DNA of 64,000 nucleotides from Aphrophora alni. Lineage: Eukaryota; Arthropoda; Insecta; Hemiptera; Aphrophoridae. The position numbers were made by a program, and so were the translations under genes. The DNA lies in assembly GCA_963513935.1 (NCBI GenBank), contig OY740769.1, forward strand, positions 106,929,762 through 106,993,761, read 5' to 3'. The notes beneath the pieces are model-generated. The model did no database searches and was not told the origin of the DNA. It saw only the letters and a program-made list of their open reading frames with translations. Within the stretch, counting starts at the first letter, position 1; each line of letters starts with the position of its first letter. Positions 1-13,805 of this stretch are shown piece after piece.

Positions 1-2300
1 TTCCCACCCCAATGATAAAACATGTGTCCCCAACTATAAAGTGTTACCCAAATGATAAACTATGTATAACCCCATGAACCATGAATTATGATATAAAATA
101 TCAATTAATTAGGTATATGTAGCCTAATATTAGAATAAGATCCATATGATCCAATTGTTAATTTTATTCAATTTGTTAAACAATTCAAAATCAACTAATA
201 AAATAAGTAAGGATAACCTATAATTCCATAAGAATAAGTGTTCAATGTATGTTATGTTATGTTATATTATGTTATATATGTTATTTTACAATGTAATTTG
301 TTAGTTATAAATTTATTTATTGTTCAGTAAACTTCACAAAAACAAATTTAAAGGGCATTTATAACGTCACAAATTCCATCATAAAAAGTTAGCCTAAAAT
401 AAACGACACCAAAACAAAGCAAAGTTCAATGACCCACAAAACCAACCAAGAAACCGACACTAAAATATCAGCTGATAGGCCTAAACAATTTACGAAAGTA
501 ATACACAAGGAAAAACATCATCAATAACTAAATTAACTATGTCAAAACCAATTCACACCCCAAGAATTCACCCAAATCCATATAGAAATGGATATTATCA
601 AATATAATTCTCAAATATAGAATAAAGCCTAGACAGAGCCTTGTAACATGAAAACCTATAACCTCACATCTAAACAAACACATTGAAACCAATTCCATAA
701 TACTATCACAAACATTACACCATAAATTAATATAAGCACTACACATATATATATATAGCCTCAGTAAACAACTATTTTTTATTTTAATCATCAGAAGATA
801 GCATATACAATATATGAAGGTAAAACGCATTCCCTATGAACGCCATGTTTTTGTTAGTAAAACTAGATCAAAGAAACGACTATCACAATCGAAATTAATA
901 AAATCAAATAAAAATAAATAATAAGTCACAATATCTGTTAGAATAGTAAAACAATCCTTAAAGTAAATTTAAGAACATAAATAGTAACCGTAAGACCCAA
1001 ATGTTATATAATTAGAATTAGAACTAGGACTACTTGAGTCATAGATATAAGTACGTCATTCTGTTGGAACGGGAAATTATACAATTAACAATAAAATCAG
1101 TAAACTCATTTAAGAATCGGCAATGTAAATATGAATAAATATTATCACGAGACCAAAGGCAAAAAAGACATAAAGTAATACCAAAATTATAATTTATTCA
1201 AGTCAAGAACATCAAATTGTACAAAACGAGAGAATGTTATTTGAGTAACCAAGGGAACGGAAGAACAGTGCATGCTGGGAACCGCGGCAACAATTAAATT
1301 CCAAAACCGAAGACAAAAATTCATTCCAATCCAAAACTTCAGAGCCCAAAGATGAAAATTTCTATTCGTAATTTTAAAAGTGATGCCGTCAAGTTTTAGT
1401 ATGTTAAAACAGTATAAACAGTGGTAAATTCAGTGCTAAATCACACAGAGAGTGGTATCCTCTGTAAATTTAAACATAATAAAGTCCAGAAACTCTTAAT
1501 ATTGAAGATAAACTTTAACAAATTTTACAATTCATAAGCCTATTTCAAAAAAGAACACCGATCCTAAATCTCAATTTTTCTTAACTGTAACTTCACAAAA
1601 TGCGTTAAAAACAGTTTGTTCATGTCTGGTCGAGTGCCTGCCCCGAGAAAATAATAAATATTAATTACTAATATTTATAAAAGAACTTTGTAATTCTATG
1701 ATAAAGATATATGTAATGAACCCAAACCTAGAGCTAGCCTGGAATAATTTAACTTTGTAATTAAAGACAATTTAACCTTGTTGTGTTATTAAAAGAACTC
1801 AAAAGCAAATATTATTAATGTTTAACAAGAAATAATTTACTAAAAGAAAATATTTATAATTTAAATGAATAAACAAATGAATTTATATAACTGAAATTAT
1901 CTGCATTATTGTCAACTTATTTAGTAGTAGTTGAAGACTAGTTGTAGATATTTCAAATAAATTTTTAATAAAGTAACTTCACTATTTTGGATTTTATAAT
2001 AAAGATAAAATATTTTATAACATATAAGAAAAGTATTATGTTATAGTAGGCCACTTTAAATAATTGTTTTTGTTGCTTAGTAGGTCAGATTCAAAGAACA
2101 GCAAACAATGTAAACTATGAATGTTATTTCACTTGTGAGGCCAGTAATTGTGATAGTAAACCAATCACAAGGAAGTAGTATTATTTGTAGAAAACACTAA
2201 GCCTGGAAGTAATTGTATGTTTTTCTAGTTTTTGCAGATCTGCTTTAAAAAATAAAATATAAAAAATATTATAATATAAAAAATAAATTTGTATGTATAA
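1..2300. other. AT-rich DNA without a recognisable gene
   Basis: Only short open frames without recognisable domains are present. A short run of ATGTT-like repeats lies at about 244-290. This is probably intron of Sulf, since upstream Sulf exons must lie to the left. Confidence 0.6.
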
Positions 2301-2399
2301 TTTTAAATAACAAATCAAATTCTATATATCATGCTTATATAATAATAAAAATACCTGTATTTAGTGGATTGATGCTTAACAAAAATGAAAATTTTCTTT

Positions 2400-2675
2400 T
2401 TTAAAGTGTTGTCAACGGAATAATCCCCCACCTTCTCAAAACCAGTTGTACAAAATGTTATATTTTTATTGTTATTTGAAAAATGAAAATAGGTTTTAAA
2501 ATATTTACAACTACAGTAATAATAAACAAAAATTTTGCACAACTAAATTTGTTTTCTTCAAATAAATATTCCCCAAAAAGGTGACAAGATATACAAAATG
2601 AATACATTTTTATTGTTATTTGAACAAATGAAAAGAAAAAAGTTTTAAAATATTTTATAATAAACAAACATTTGC
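2400..2675. repeat. Imperfect tandem duplication, about 145 bp unit
   Basis: A segment containing TACAAAATG, TTTTTATTGTTATTTGAA and TTTTAAAATAT occurs at about 2450-2535 and again at about 2595-2672 with small indels. There is no coding signal. Confidence 0.55.
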
Positions 2676-2801
2676 TTCAAAAATATATCAGGTACTGTGT
2701 ATGGTTAGTGTTGTTACTATTACAGTAGTAGTGGAAGTATTCTGTAAATTTATGATAATTTTAACTGTGGTTAGTGAGTCATTGCAATAATGCTGTACTT
2801 A

Positions 2802-3290
2802 TTTACAACAGAGGATTACCTTGATATGGTTTTTACATTGGATGTGTGGTATGGTAATACTACAGTTGCTGCTGTACAGAAAATGAAAGACATTATTCCA
2901 ACCGCAGGATTTTAGATTCCAAAACAATTGTGGCACATTCAAAAAACTTCAAGAACTGGTTCAGAATTTGTACTAGCTTTAAAATTTCGATACAACACCA
3001 CACCGATACTGATGAAATTATAATTCATGCTCTCAATGGTGCCCAGGTATAAGTATTCAATGTTTTTCAAGAAAGTTTAGAGCTTTACGTTCTGTGGTGG
3101 AGAACCCTCAATCAAAATAAGTTAATCTTTATCACAAACAACCAATTCAGCATCTACATTCAACAAATGATCTATGTTGTTTGGTGTTCTTCAATTGCTT
3201 TAAAACAACATTTTATTTACCGACAAGGTACATTTCACTAGGGATGGTGTCAACAACTTATTTATCAAACACATTTGGGCAGAACAGTAT
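2802..3290 (+). pseudogene. Decayed transposase of the DUF4817 helix-turn-helix type
   Basis: Two short translated pieces fit this insect transposase family. At 2802-2915 the frame reads TTEDYLDMVFTLDVWYGN then AVQKMKDIIP before a stop, like the N-terminal helix-turn-helix (DMVFxYGxCxGNxxxAxxxY). At 3216-3290 FTDKVHFTRDGVNN and HIWAEQ resemble the family motif FTDEAxFxxxGxxNxHNxHxWAxENPH around the first catalytic Asp. Stops and indels separate them. It is likely a relic inside a Sulf intron. Confidence 0.55.
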
Positions 3291-4087
3291 TTCGTAAAGT
3301 CAAATTTTTCTACTTTGTTTTTGTTTTCCATTAATTGAATTTACATCAATTTACTCAAAAAGAAATCCTTTACAATTTTTAACAAAGTTATTCTACGCCA
3401 AACTTCAAAATAGGCTTATTTGATACCTAACACCTAAAATAAAAAAGATTTGCTGATAAATTAATATTATCAGAATTCAAAAGCTATTTGTTTTTAGTCT
3501 ATTTTTGGGTGTTGTAGACAAATACCAAGACATTTCATTTTTATTTTTTTATGATAAATCTGTTATCTTTTGCGCTCCATTAAAAAAAAATTTTAATAAA
3601 ATTTTTTTGTCATTAAAATACAAAAATATTTTATCTCTAGTAAATTTTTTGTAAAGTTAACGGGTATTGAAATATTTCATGTTAAAATTATTAAATGGCC
3701 ACCATTTTGAAAATATTTGAAGTAAAGTGATGTTTTTGGTATACATGTAAATATTACATACAAATGTGTATACAAAATATCTTACCTATTTCCAAAGTTA
3801 TAACTTTCTTTAATGGTAGATAGCTGGAAAAGAAAGCATTTCCGGACATATTTTTTATGAATTTTTTTCTTAGCTTTCACTTTAAGAATGAGCTCTGAGA
3901 ATGCCGGGGAACTTTCTCAGATTCAGTCAGTTACTGGCTGGCCTCTTGGTTAGCGCTTGCTCCCATTTCAAAAGTAAGAAGTTCCAGTTACAAACATCAT
4001 GGAGTCTTACATCTATTCAAAACATCTATTGCTCTCATTTTATTTTGCTTTCTTATAAAGTCATTTTCATTTAGTTCTTTCCAAAGA

Positions 4088-4140
4088 TAAGTAATAATAA
4101 TAAATAATAATAATAATTATTATTATTATTATTATTATAA
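4088..4140. repeat. ATT/AAT trinucleotide microsatellite
   Basis: AATAATAAT runs switch to ATTATT, forming a small palindromic microsatellite about 40 nt before the first visible Sulf exon. Confidence 0.85.
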
Positions 4141-4182
4141 TTTTCTTCAAATTCAAGGCACTCAAAATATCTATTTTTTCAG

Positions 4183-4353
4183 TGTCGATGAATTGGTTCT
4201 TAACATAGATTTGGCTCCAACTTTTCTGGACATTGCTGGTGTTGAGACACCACCACACATGGATGGTAGATCAATTTTAAAATTGCTCAATAGGAGACGA
4301 AAGTCAGCAAGGAAAGCAGCAGGGCGTTGGCCAGATACATTTTTGATTGAAAG
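4183..4353 (+). CDS. Sulf1: Sulf exon A: end of sulfatase catalytic domain
   Basis: The acceptor is a TTTTTTCAG and the first base completes a split codon. The reading includes NIDLAPTFLDIAG and PPHMDGRSILKLL, the conserved C-terminal strand-helix motifs of the sulfatase fold, and ends DTFLIE before a GTTAGT donor. A small in-frame readthrough continues into the intron and is not coding. Upstream catalytic exons are outside the window. Confidence 0.93.
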
Positions 4354-7300
4354 GTTAGTGAAACAAATATGCATTTTAGTAAATTCCAACTTGAATAATT
4401 TTGTAATTTGTGTGAAACAAAGAAAGGAATATTGTACACAATTATTATAAATAATTTTTCATTAAATGTGAGATAGTCATTTATTAAGTAAAAGATTAAC
4501 ACTATCTAAATAAATATTATACTCTAGATGGTTATTAAATAATTTGTCTATTCAGATAAACTAAACTTTAGTTTTTATTTGTGTATAGTGACTATGTGGT
4601 TTCTCAAATTAGGAGAGGCCTAAAATTAATATTTACATATTTAAGATGGGCAGCATTATAAAAAAATAAAGTTGGTACAATTTAAGTATTACATTTTAAA
4701 TTTATTTGATGTTACTCCTTGGTCTGTGATGGTGTACTCTGTTGGTGAAAAGACAAGGTGGAGAAATATGAACAGAGGCTCAAAGTTCCCTCCCCTGTAG
4801 TTGATGAACCAAAACATGTTCCTAAATACTTAGCTGTTTTAGTGCATATGTTGCCACATGTTGGAGAACTAGATATTATAGCTTGCTAAAAATTCAATTG
4901 TTGTCTTGAAGTGGGTGAAGATTGATGCAAGGTTTAGTTACTAAGTTTCAAATATAAGACTATGTGAAATTGATTGATTATGGGTATGTATTTTTTGGTT
5001 AATGTGTTTGATAAAATAGTTAATTATATTGGATGTCTTCATGTTCAATCTCCGAATGGTGCATTGTGAAATTAAACAATACTTATTAGTTTAAATGTTT
5101 AACTGATTTTCATGTAATTTGGTTTTATTTAGAACTATCTCATCATATTTTCATTAAAAAGATCCCCGTAGCCAATAGTGTTTAAAGTGTTTAAACAATT
5201 AGTAGATTGTCTTCTAATTGTATTAGGATAAACTATACCCCACTTTTTTTTTTAAACTGTATATGTTTATTAAAATATTACATGGATTATGTACTTGGAG
5301 GTTTTTTATTTAATGTGAAGTTGTTGTGAAAATTTACTTAAATTATTCTGTAAATTTATATTTAGTTAGAAGGCCTTTGACATAAATTATTCTACTTCTG
5401 ATGTAATATATCTTGTGTTACATAATAAAAACAACCTTGTTCAGTCATGTAAAAAAGGTTGAGAAAACAAAAATCAGTGGCTCCCAATTAGTATAAAGCA
5501 ATCACAATTAGGTATAAAGCAATCACAAAATAAAAAAATGTAATAAATGTAAAAACAGCAAGAAGAAATTTATGTAGTAATTTAATTTAAAATTGGGATG
5601 AAATAATAATTTTTATAAACCATACAAATAAATTTAGAACTGCTGAAGAAGTTATGAAAATTTACAAAACATCTATGTGTAAAGTATGGGTAAATAACAA
5701 CATATTTGGTATACAATGTGTACAGCCTAAATAAGTTGATCAAACCGGAGAAAGTGTATAATTTAATTTATAAAATTAGGACTACTAAATATGTTCACAA
5801 AATTCACACAAGAATAGCTTTGTGGATTGATATATACAATGATTACAAACAGGTCTATAACAAATACAACACACACTACATTAAATTATCAATATGTCCA
5901 ATATTAAAACTTGTAATACAATGTGTTTTGTATTAACAATTTACTTCAAAGCAAACCAATTGTGTGTATGTTTTGAGCAGTAGTGGAAGGCGGGAAACTG
6001 GAGAAGGAATTGCTGAAGCTAAACTTCGTGAATCCATTGCCAAAATGGAGAAAGATCTCAATCGGACACTATCTAACTCTTCTGTTCCTTTATCAGGTAA
6101 GATATTTATCTTTATTGTTGTGTTTTAGATCCCGTTTGTTTGATCATTCTTATTGATTTCTTTGTTTGTTGAAGATGGACTTAACCAATCATGGTTGACG
6201 ACAGCTTTACCTGTATCACTGGATACAACTATTTCAACTATCTCTACTACAACATATAGAGACACTTTGGCTCAACAAGAAATAAACTTGGGTCTTATTA
6301 GCAAACGTAAGCTATAAATTATTGTAGTATAACAAAATTAAGTTTTTTAATCATAATACATACTCAATAAGTAGATTTTTTGACTTAAAAATAAGCATGG
6401 ATTAATATCGTAAAATATATCATAGATACATTTTTATAAATGATAAGTTACATAAATCTTATATCCAATATGATTATAAACTCACTCGCTTCCCTTGTTA
6501 AGGTTACTTCACTCACCTGCTATATGAGAAAGTAGGCACACACCTATAATTTATGTAGTGAACTCAGAGAAATAGCAAGAACTGAATATATTGTATTATA
6601 TATATTTTATTTTTTAAATTTTATTTTTATTTTTTTTGTATACTCTGAGCACAGCTTGAGTATTACATTTTTTCAAGGTCTTCTAATTGTTATGAACAAT
6701 AATTGTTTTATCATTTATCGGAAAAACTAAATAAGAAAGTTGGACAAATGCTTTTATCTCAAAGCGATCAACATTAATTACTTTCGTTTCTGATGCTTTT
6801 TTTCTAAAATACATATAGTTAAGTTTTTTTTTTAAACTAATTTTATGATGAATCTAATAACAAATTAAAATATATAATGAATCTTCATACTTTAAACAGA
6901 AAGGTACATTTTTACAAAAGTTATAAAATAGATTTATTATCTGTACAAGGCCAGAAAGATAATAAAATCACTTTACTCTTGTAAATGTAATAGTTTATAA
7001 TAAGTTACATTTTCATTACAATCAAGCACTAAAAATTAACAATACCTGATTGAAGTATAAGTTGAATTATTTTCTTCACCTTTTTTGTTGTCACAAAGTG
7101 TAGCCATGATAGAAGGGGGATAAAGTAAATTAGGTTTAACTAGTATTTGTTTCCTCAAAGCATTCATCAAGTATATAATTAGTATTATAATAAAATATGA
7201 TTTCAAATTCAAAATTTTCCCAGCATTAGATACATCATCAGATATTCAGCTGGACAATCAGCTTCTGCCTGTGGTAATAGGAGGTTCAAAAATGGAAAGG

Positions 7301-10300
7301 TTGGCATTGGAGTGTCGTAAACCTGAGTATAGAGCACCTTGTAAACCAGGACAGAAATGGCAGTGCCTAGCTGATGGTAACAGGTAAAAACTACTTCCTG
7401 GTTTTTGCTTTGTATTCTTGTTTATAAGAAAATAGTTTTAATAGATTGATTATTGGTGGAATTTATGTATCTTAACAATAAATAATTTAGTTCTGGTTAT
7501 AACTAGCATCTTGTTGAACATTATTACTCAATAACCAGGATGATGTAGGCTAGACCATGACTTTCTGAAAAGCTATTGTTTGTTTTATTGTGAGAGTAAT
7601 TGATTTCTTAAGAATCACCATCAGTTTTGGTAGCATTTTAATATTTCCTTGAAGCAAAATACTGATTTGATACAATTAATCATTGGTCTTAGATAATGTT
7701 CCCGATTAATAATATCCTAGTTGTGTTAGTTGGATTAAACTCCTAATGATGATCTTAATTTACCAAATAAGGTTGATTTTTTAATTATTTGATTTTTCCT
7801 CTTATACGTTTTTACTAGCAAGTATTGAATTTACAATAATATTTCAAGTGAAAAATATACAACCTAGACTGGGAATCGAACCCATGACCTTTGGCTTTAC
7901 GCGCCAATGCTCTACCAACTGAGCTATCCTAGTCGCTTCCCAGTACAGGGCGTAGACTTCTCACTTGACATTATGTTTAATTGCTGCAATTTTGAGTTTC
8001 CAAATTAATTACCTCGCATATGCGACATTGAAATTAATTTTTACTCATTGCTTTTTAAAAAATCATTAACTTTGATTTATATTATTTTAAAAAATCAATA
8101 ACTACATGCGTAAGAGATGAAAAATGAGTAAAAATTAATTTCAATGTCGCATATGCGAGGTAATTAATTTGGAAACTCAAAATTGCAGCAATTAAACGTA
8201 AAGTCAAGTGAGAAGTCTACGCCCTGTACTGGGAAGCGACTAGGATAGCTCAGTTGGTAGAGTATTGGCGCGTAAAGCCAAAGGTCCTGGGTTCGATTCC
8301 CATTCTAAGTTGTATATTTTTCACTTGAAATATTATTGTAAATTCAATACTTGCTAGTAAAAACGTATAAGCGGAAAAATCAAATAATTTTTAAAAAATC
8401 AATAACTATATGCGTAAGGGCTGAAAAATGAGTAAAAATTAATTTCAATGTCACATATGCGAGGTAATTAATTTGGAAACTCAAAATTGCAGCAATTAAA
8501 CGTAAAGTCAAGTGAGAAGTCTACGCCCTGTACTGGGAAGCGACTAGGATAGCTCAGTTGGTAGAGCATTGACGTTTAAAGCCAAAGATCCTGGGTTCGA
8601 TTCCCAGTCTAGGTCGTATATTTTTCACTTGAAATATTATTGCAAATAAGGTTGTTGCAAAAAAGGAAGATCACATCCAGGCATGTTAAGTACAATTTAG
8701 GATATTGCTATATCATCTCTTGCTAATGCAAACAAAAACCAATTTTTCATTTGCAACATATTTATTAAAACTGTTATATCTAAATTTGTACATACTATCA
8801 AGACCCTACTGTTTCTAGATCTTTCTGCTTCATACTTTGTTATCAGAGGAATGGAGGATATTGTTTATAAATGACACTTTTAGAGGTTTACACCTGAAAG
8901 AACCCAAATCAAACAACTCAGGTTTTAAAAAAAATCAAGGTCATAGATGAAGAGCTTTATACTATATGTCTTTGATGTATTTGTAGTCACTTACATTTTA
9001 GTCTAATATTAGGTTCAATGTTATAAATGACCTTAACATATTGAAAAATGTAACAAGGTATTAACTGCTTCCGCAGCAAATGCTGGATACTCATTCCTTG
9101 CTAACATCCAAAACTTGGTAAGTGATAGTTCACCATAATTCAGTTGAAATGTTTGGTCTGTCTGAAGTTGTGCTCTTCTTTCTCCAGAGACAGTTAGTTG
9201 GTTGATTCTGAGGATATAGGTTAAGAATTGCACATCCAATTATAAATGTTGACAGCAATAGACGGAAAATATTTGGCTATGTTAATCTGAAGAGCCATGA
9301 AATGATTTAAGATTAGTTGAGTAGTAATATTCCCCAGCGGATCTGCCTCGAAAGTCAAAGGAAACATGTGAAGATTTTTCTTCTCTACATGTATTTTCCA
9401 TATTTCAAGTTTTTTAAAGAATCCGTTGAGTTTATCAGTTGGTGCCAGCAAATTTTCTTCCTTTCCTTGCATTCTCTCATTTAGGTCATTTAAATGCCAA
9501 AAAATATCAGACAAGTAGGCTACCTTTACACACCACTCCTCGTCATTCAACAGACCAACGAGGTCTGGCTTTTCAACACTAAGTATATCTTGTAGCTGTT
9601 CTCTCTCATCTCATAAAATCTCTCCGGAACTTTATCTTTTGACAAACATCGGATCTCAGTATGGATAACCAAAGTATCTGGTCGAGATCTCACTACCTGG
9701 AACATTTTTTTTCAGAAGTCTTGTTTTAAGAGGCCTAGACCCATTGAAATTCTTCACCATGCTAACGACTGAGTCTAAAACACTTTGAAGTTCAGTTGGA
9801 ATCGTCTTTGTTATTAGCGCCTCACGATGAATTAAGTAATATAATGTGTTCAACCAAAGTTCAGAAAATCTTGTTTCAGTCTTGAAACAAATCCTTTGCA
9901 TCGTCAAGTTATTGCTGCTACACCGTCTGTACAAACAAAAAGACAATTTGTCTAGGTCAGCATATTTTGTTCCAAGATGATGGATATGCAATTGTACAGA
10001 TTTCCTCCGGTTGACGTTGATGACAATTCAGTACATGAGAGATATTCGTCAATAATGGAATCTTCATCAACAAATCTGATGTAACACTTCTTATTTATAT
10101 CAATTGACTTGTCAAGGTGCAGTGAAAATACTTAATAGTTGCTTAGATTTTCGTGTACATGGCACTGGATATCTGAAGACGTGTTATCAATCCACTAGGA
10201 TAGTATTATTTGACAAAGAAACCAAGGATATTTCCTTTTTGGTATTGTCACCTAACATCAAAATAGTGTCCGGTTGCATTTTTTATGCTACTATCTCGGC

Positions 10301-11771
10301 AACTTTATAACTGAGCAATAGCTCTTTTTGCAATAATTGCTCTATTTATTTTTGCATGTTTTTTTTTCCGATGACAACAATCTATTAAAATAGTTCTTAT
10401 ACTCTCAGATAAATGACTATGTTTGACTTTAAAATGTCTTTTCAATTTACTACGAACCATGGATATCTTACTTAGTTTTTCTCCACACATACCACATTCT
10501 GATACAGGACAGTTTACAGGTCCACTGCATGTAAATACAATTTCATATCTCACTTTTGTCACTGTTAAAAAAAATCCGTAACTGTCTCAACTTCAACTTT
10601 CTTCCTGTTCATCAAAAACGTATCCATACTGAAGCTAAATAACACCAGAACCCAGACAAAACACCAAGATGACTGTTAGTCTATGAACAATGAACAACCG
10701 ACTAACATAGAGGAATTCATCCCCCCCACTCTTATCACTCCATGAAGTGGGGGCGGTGCTCATGTGTGCTGCGGGATCTCATTACAATGTATAGTGCACC
10801 ATGAGCAAAAAAGGTTGAGAACTTTAGACTTTAGATTAAAACTAGACTAGTAGTGTCACTTAACTTCTATATTTATTTCAATAAATTTGGAATAGTAAAT
10901 ATTTACGAAGACATAATTATTATTATCAAAATGAAATAAATCAACAATATTTTTGAACTATGGTCTGTCCGGAACTGATTGTGCTATAAGGCATTGTTTG
11001 GGATTTGATTTTTGATAATTTAAATAAACATTAGGTCTTATATTTGTTTTGACTTTCCTAACCAAAATAATAATTTGTCACCCATAATAGCCCGATATAA
11101 TTTAAATTAAATTAATAAAAACTCTTATACTTTCTATAATTTTTATTGACTCTTGCTGACTTAAGATTTGCCAATTATAATATTCTGGTAGCCATCTTAA
11201 AACAGACTTCCATCAAGGAAATAATACACATAGCAGATAGAACAGTCCCTTTATTAGCTAGTTGGTTAGAGGACGGGGAGGGAGGATTCTTCTCACTGTC
11301 ACTTCTGGAAGCTGTTGTTTTTCTTCAGAGATTGTCACACATACTATCTAAACTGATCTACTATACCTAAATGTTTTGAAATTTATGTGTTTCATTTATT
11401 ATATTTGAATGTGGAATAATATTCTTCAAACTTTTTACACAAATATTAAATTTGTCCTTTCTTCTGCTTTTAAATTTAAAATATCAATGCATTCATCTCC
11501 TATGATATGAATTGAAATAACACATTTTAGTTTATCTTTTGATTATAAACGTAATAAATAATTCAGAAATCTGTGTGTCCATTTCCCCCAATTTTCCCCA
11601 ACCTTAAAGGTTGTATTCCTTAGATGCTGTTAACACTTTAAAGCCTAACTCTCTATCACGCTGCTTTCCTAATGTGCCTGGGAGTTTTGTACATGTTTTT
11701 AAAAAATCGTGGTATTTGTTATATATTATGACTTATTATACATCATTTTAAACCCAAAGAAATTAACTTTT

Positions 11772-11841
<70 letters not shown>

Positions 11842-13774
11842 AATACATATTTTACTTACAGTAAACACTCTTTAGTCTTGAAAAAGAGTAAAATAAACAC
11901 ACAAACAAAAATAGCTACACAGCACTACAGCACTTCACTAAACATAATTGGCTTTTGTATGATACAGTTTGAAACATTCAGGTACACAAAGGAGTACTGA
12001 ACATTCTGGTCACCACTGCGGCGAACGTCAGCCATGGTTATTCGATTTGACCAGACGTTTGAACCGCTTTAAGGTTCCGCAAGGAGGGTTTGGAAAAACG
12101 TGCTAGGACTTAACCATTAAACATATTGGGACGTTAATTAACGCTTAGTCTCAACCCAACTAATCACTATGTTCACAGCCAGCTTATGATGAGATACAAT
12201 TTACTAATTAAACTATAATTATTATAATTACTTAACTTATCGGTTACAACTTACGGTTAGGGACAGGCAAGATGGGAGAATTATGTTAACCCTTTTAGGT
12301 CATAATAATCCTTACTCAATTTAGTCGGATGACCTACTAACGATTACGTAACACCCAGAGGTCGACCAGACCCTGCAATTAGCGGTTTAGGCAGTCATTT
12401 AGGTTTATTACCAAAAAGTTATGAAACAACTCATAACTCACGTCCGCTCCTTCGGCGCACTAGTGAACAACTGTGTTTTGTCTTGACTACGATGTGCGCG
12501 CATCGCATATCTTATGCCGTGATCTTAATATGGTGATCCCCGAATACCCCTTTAATAATAATTCACAATAGTGTTCAGTAATCTTACTCATAATAAATAA
12601 TAAACTCATATTGTATTATATGACATAGTTTTAAACACTATTTAATTTTTAAACTGATCCATGTAATATAGGTTTATAAATGAGCTCTGCTTATGAAAAG
12701 TGTAATAAGAACTGAATTTATTACCAAACTCCTTGACTAGTTTACATATTTGCAATCCTTTATATGTTTGTCTAATATTATTAATGACATGACTCTGGCT
12801 TATCTTATTTATCACACTATTTGCATGCCTGTGATAATAATCATGACAATATTTTTAGTGGTACTTAAAAAAAGTTTTAGAGTAAGGTAAGAATATGACA
12901 TGGCTAGAATTCTAACCAGATTGGTTAATTTTTAAAATGTCACTTTTAATTAATAAAAGATTTCTTTAATAACTCTGTCTACTTTTCACCTCTCTGTAAG
13001 TGAATATCTTCGTAACCGTTTAAATTTTAGTTACAGTTTTCATTTAAATGTTTTACTAACTTTAACAATTATTTAATTTAAATTTATAAAAGTATTGTTC
13101 TAATCAATGGTATCTTGTCAAACAACAGGTGGCGTAAACACAAATGTAAATTTCGAGGAAATACATATTCTCAGAACCGAGGGAAAAAATGTGCATGTTT
13201 TACACCTTCTGGTGTTATGTACACTCGTCAAGAACCCGACGAGAGGCGAATGCAACGACAATATGTCAAGTATGTAATAAAAAAAAAATATTTTTTTTTA
13301 ATAAAAAATATTAATTTTTTTTCAAGGATAAAATAAAACAATAAATCTTAAAGTTTCAAAATTTTGAAACTTTAAGCTTTATTGCTGTATTTTATCCTTG
13401 AATATGGAGTTTCAACAAGAAATATCTGCTATTACTGTACATTAAAATTTAAAAAATTTAATTAATCTTTGTTTTGATTATAAATAAATGATTTTAAATG
13501 ACAAAATCTAGTAACCAAACACCATCAATTTATAATTTATGATTCAAAATAATTTCTATTTCAATCATTTAATAAGTAGTGTGAAATGTTTTTGAAATTG
13601 TTTTTAGCATGTAAATATGCAAATTAGTTATCTTTAATTTTTAAAAACATTCTTTTGCTTTTGGAAGTTCCTGACTATAGTTTTTAACTTGATGTTTATC
13701 ATATACACTGAATACTTGCAAGAATTTGAAGGTATAAAGACAATAAAGACATAGTTTTATCATAAATGAATTTT

Positions 13775-13805
<31 letters not shown>

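Larger units (their letters stand above)
7776..8642. mobile_element. Composite of three tRNA-like units with 12-bp target duplication
   Basis: An 867-bp segment is flanked by the perfect direct repeat CAAATAAGGTTG (7764-7775 and 8643-8654). It holds three related units: one inverted (7777-8049), one direct (8125-8392) and a second direct (about 8393-8642). Each carries a 72-nt tRNA-like core with polymerase III A-box (TAGCTCAGTTGG) and B-box (GGTTCGATTCC) matches, a shared leader (AAGTCAAGTGAGAAGTCTAC) and a shared trailer (TTTTTCACTTGAAATATTAT). The first two units form a fold-back. It is probably a tRNA-derived SINE-like element that moved as a multimer; mechanism unknown. Confidence 0.75.

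Noticed and set aside
537..830. 97-codon open frame on the - strand near the left edge
   Set aside because: Low-complexity, no recognisable domain, no supporting splice or promoter context; expected by chance in AT-rich DNA.
5448..5500. Possible hAT-type terminus (AAAAAAGGTTGAGAA) near Sulf exon B
   Set aside because: Similar to the end at 10.8 kb, but no partner end, no target duplication and no coding remains were found.
7862..8614. Three functional tRNA genes
   Set aside because: Cores lie in a duplicated, target-site-flanked repeat, with a C at position 33 or a stop-reading anticodon and stem mismatches; recorded as tRNA-like with low confidence.
11146..11370. 74-codon frame in the Sulf intron
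   Set aside because: Composition looks protein-like, but I recognise no family and see no splice context that would join it to Sulf in phase.
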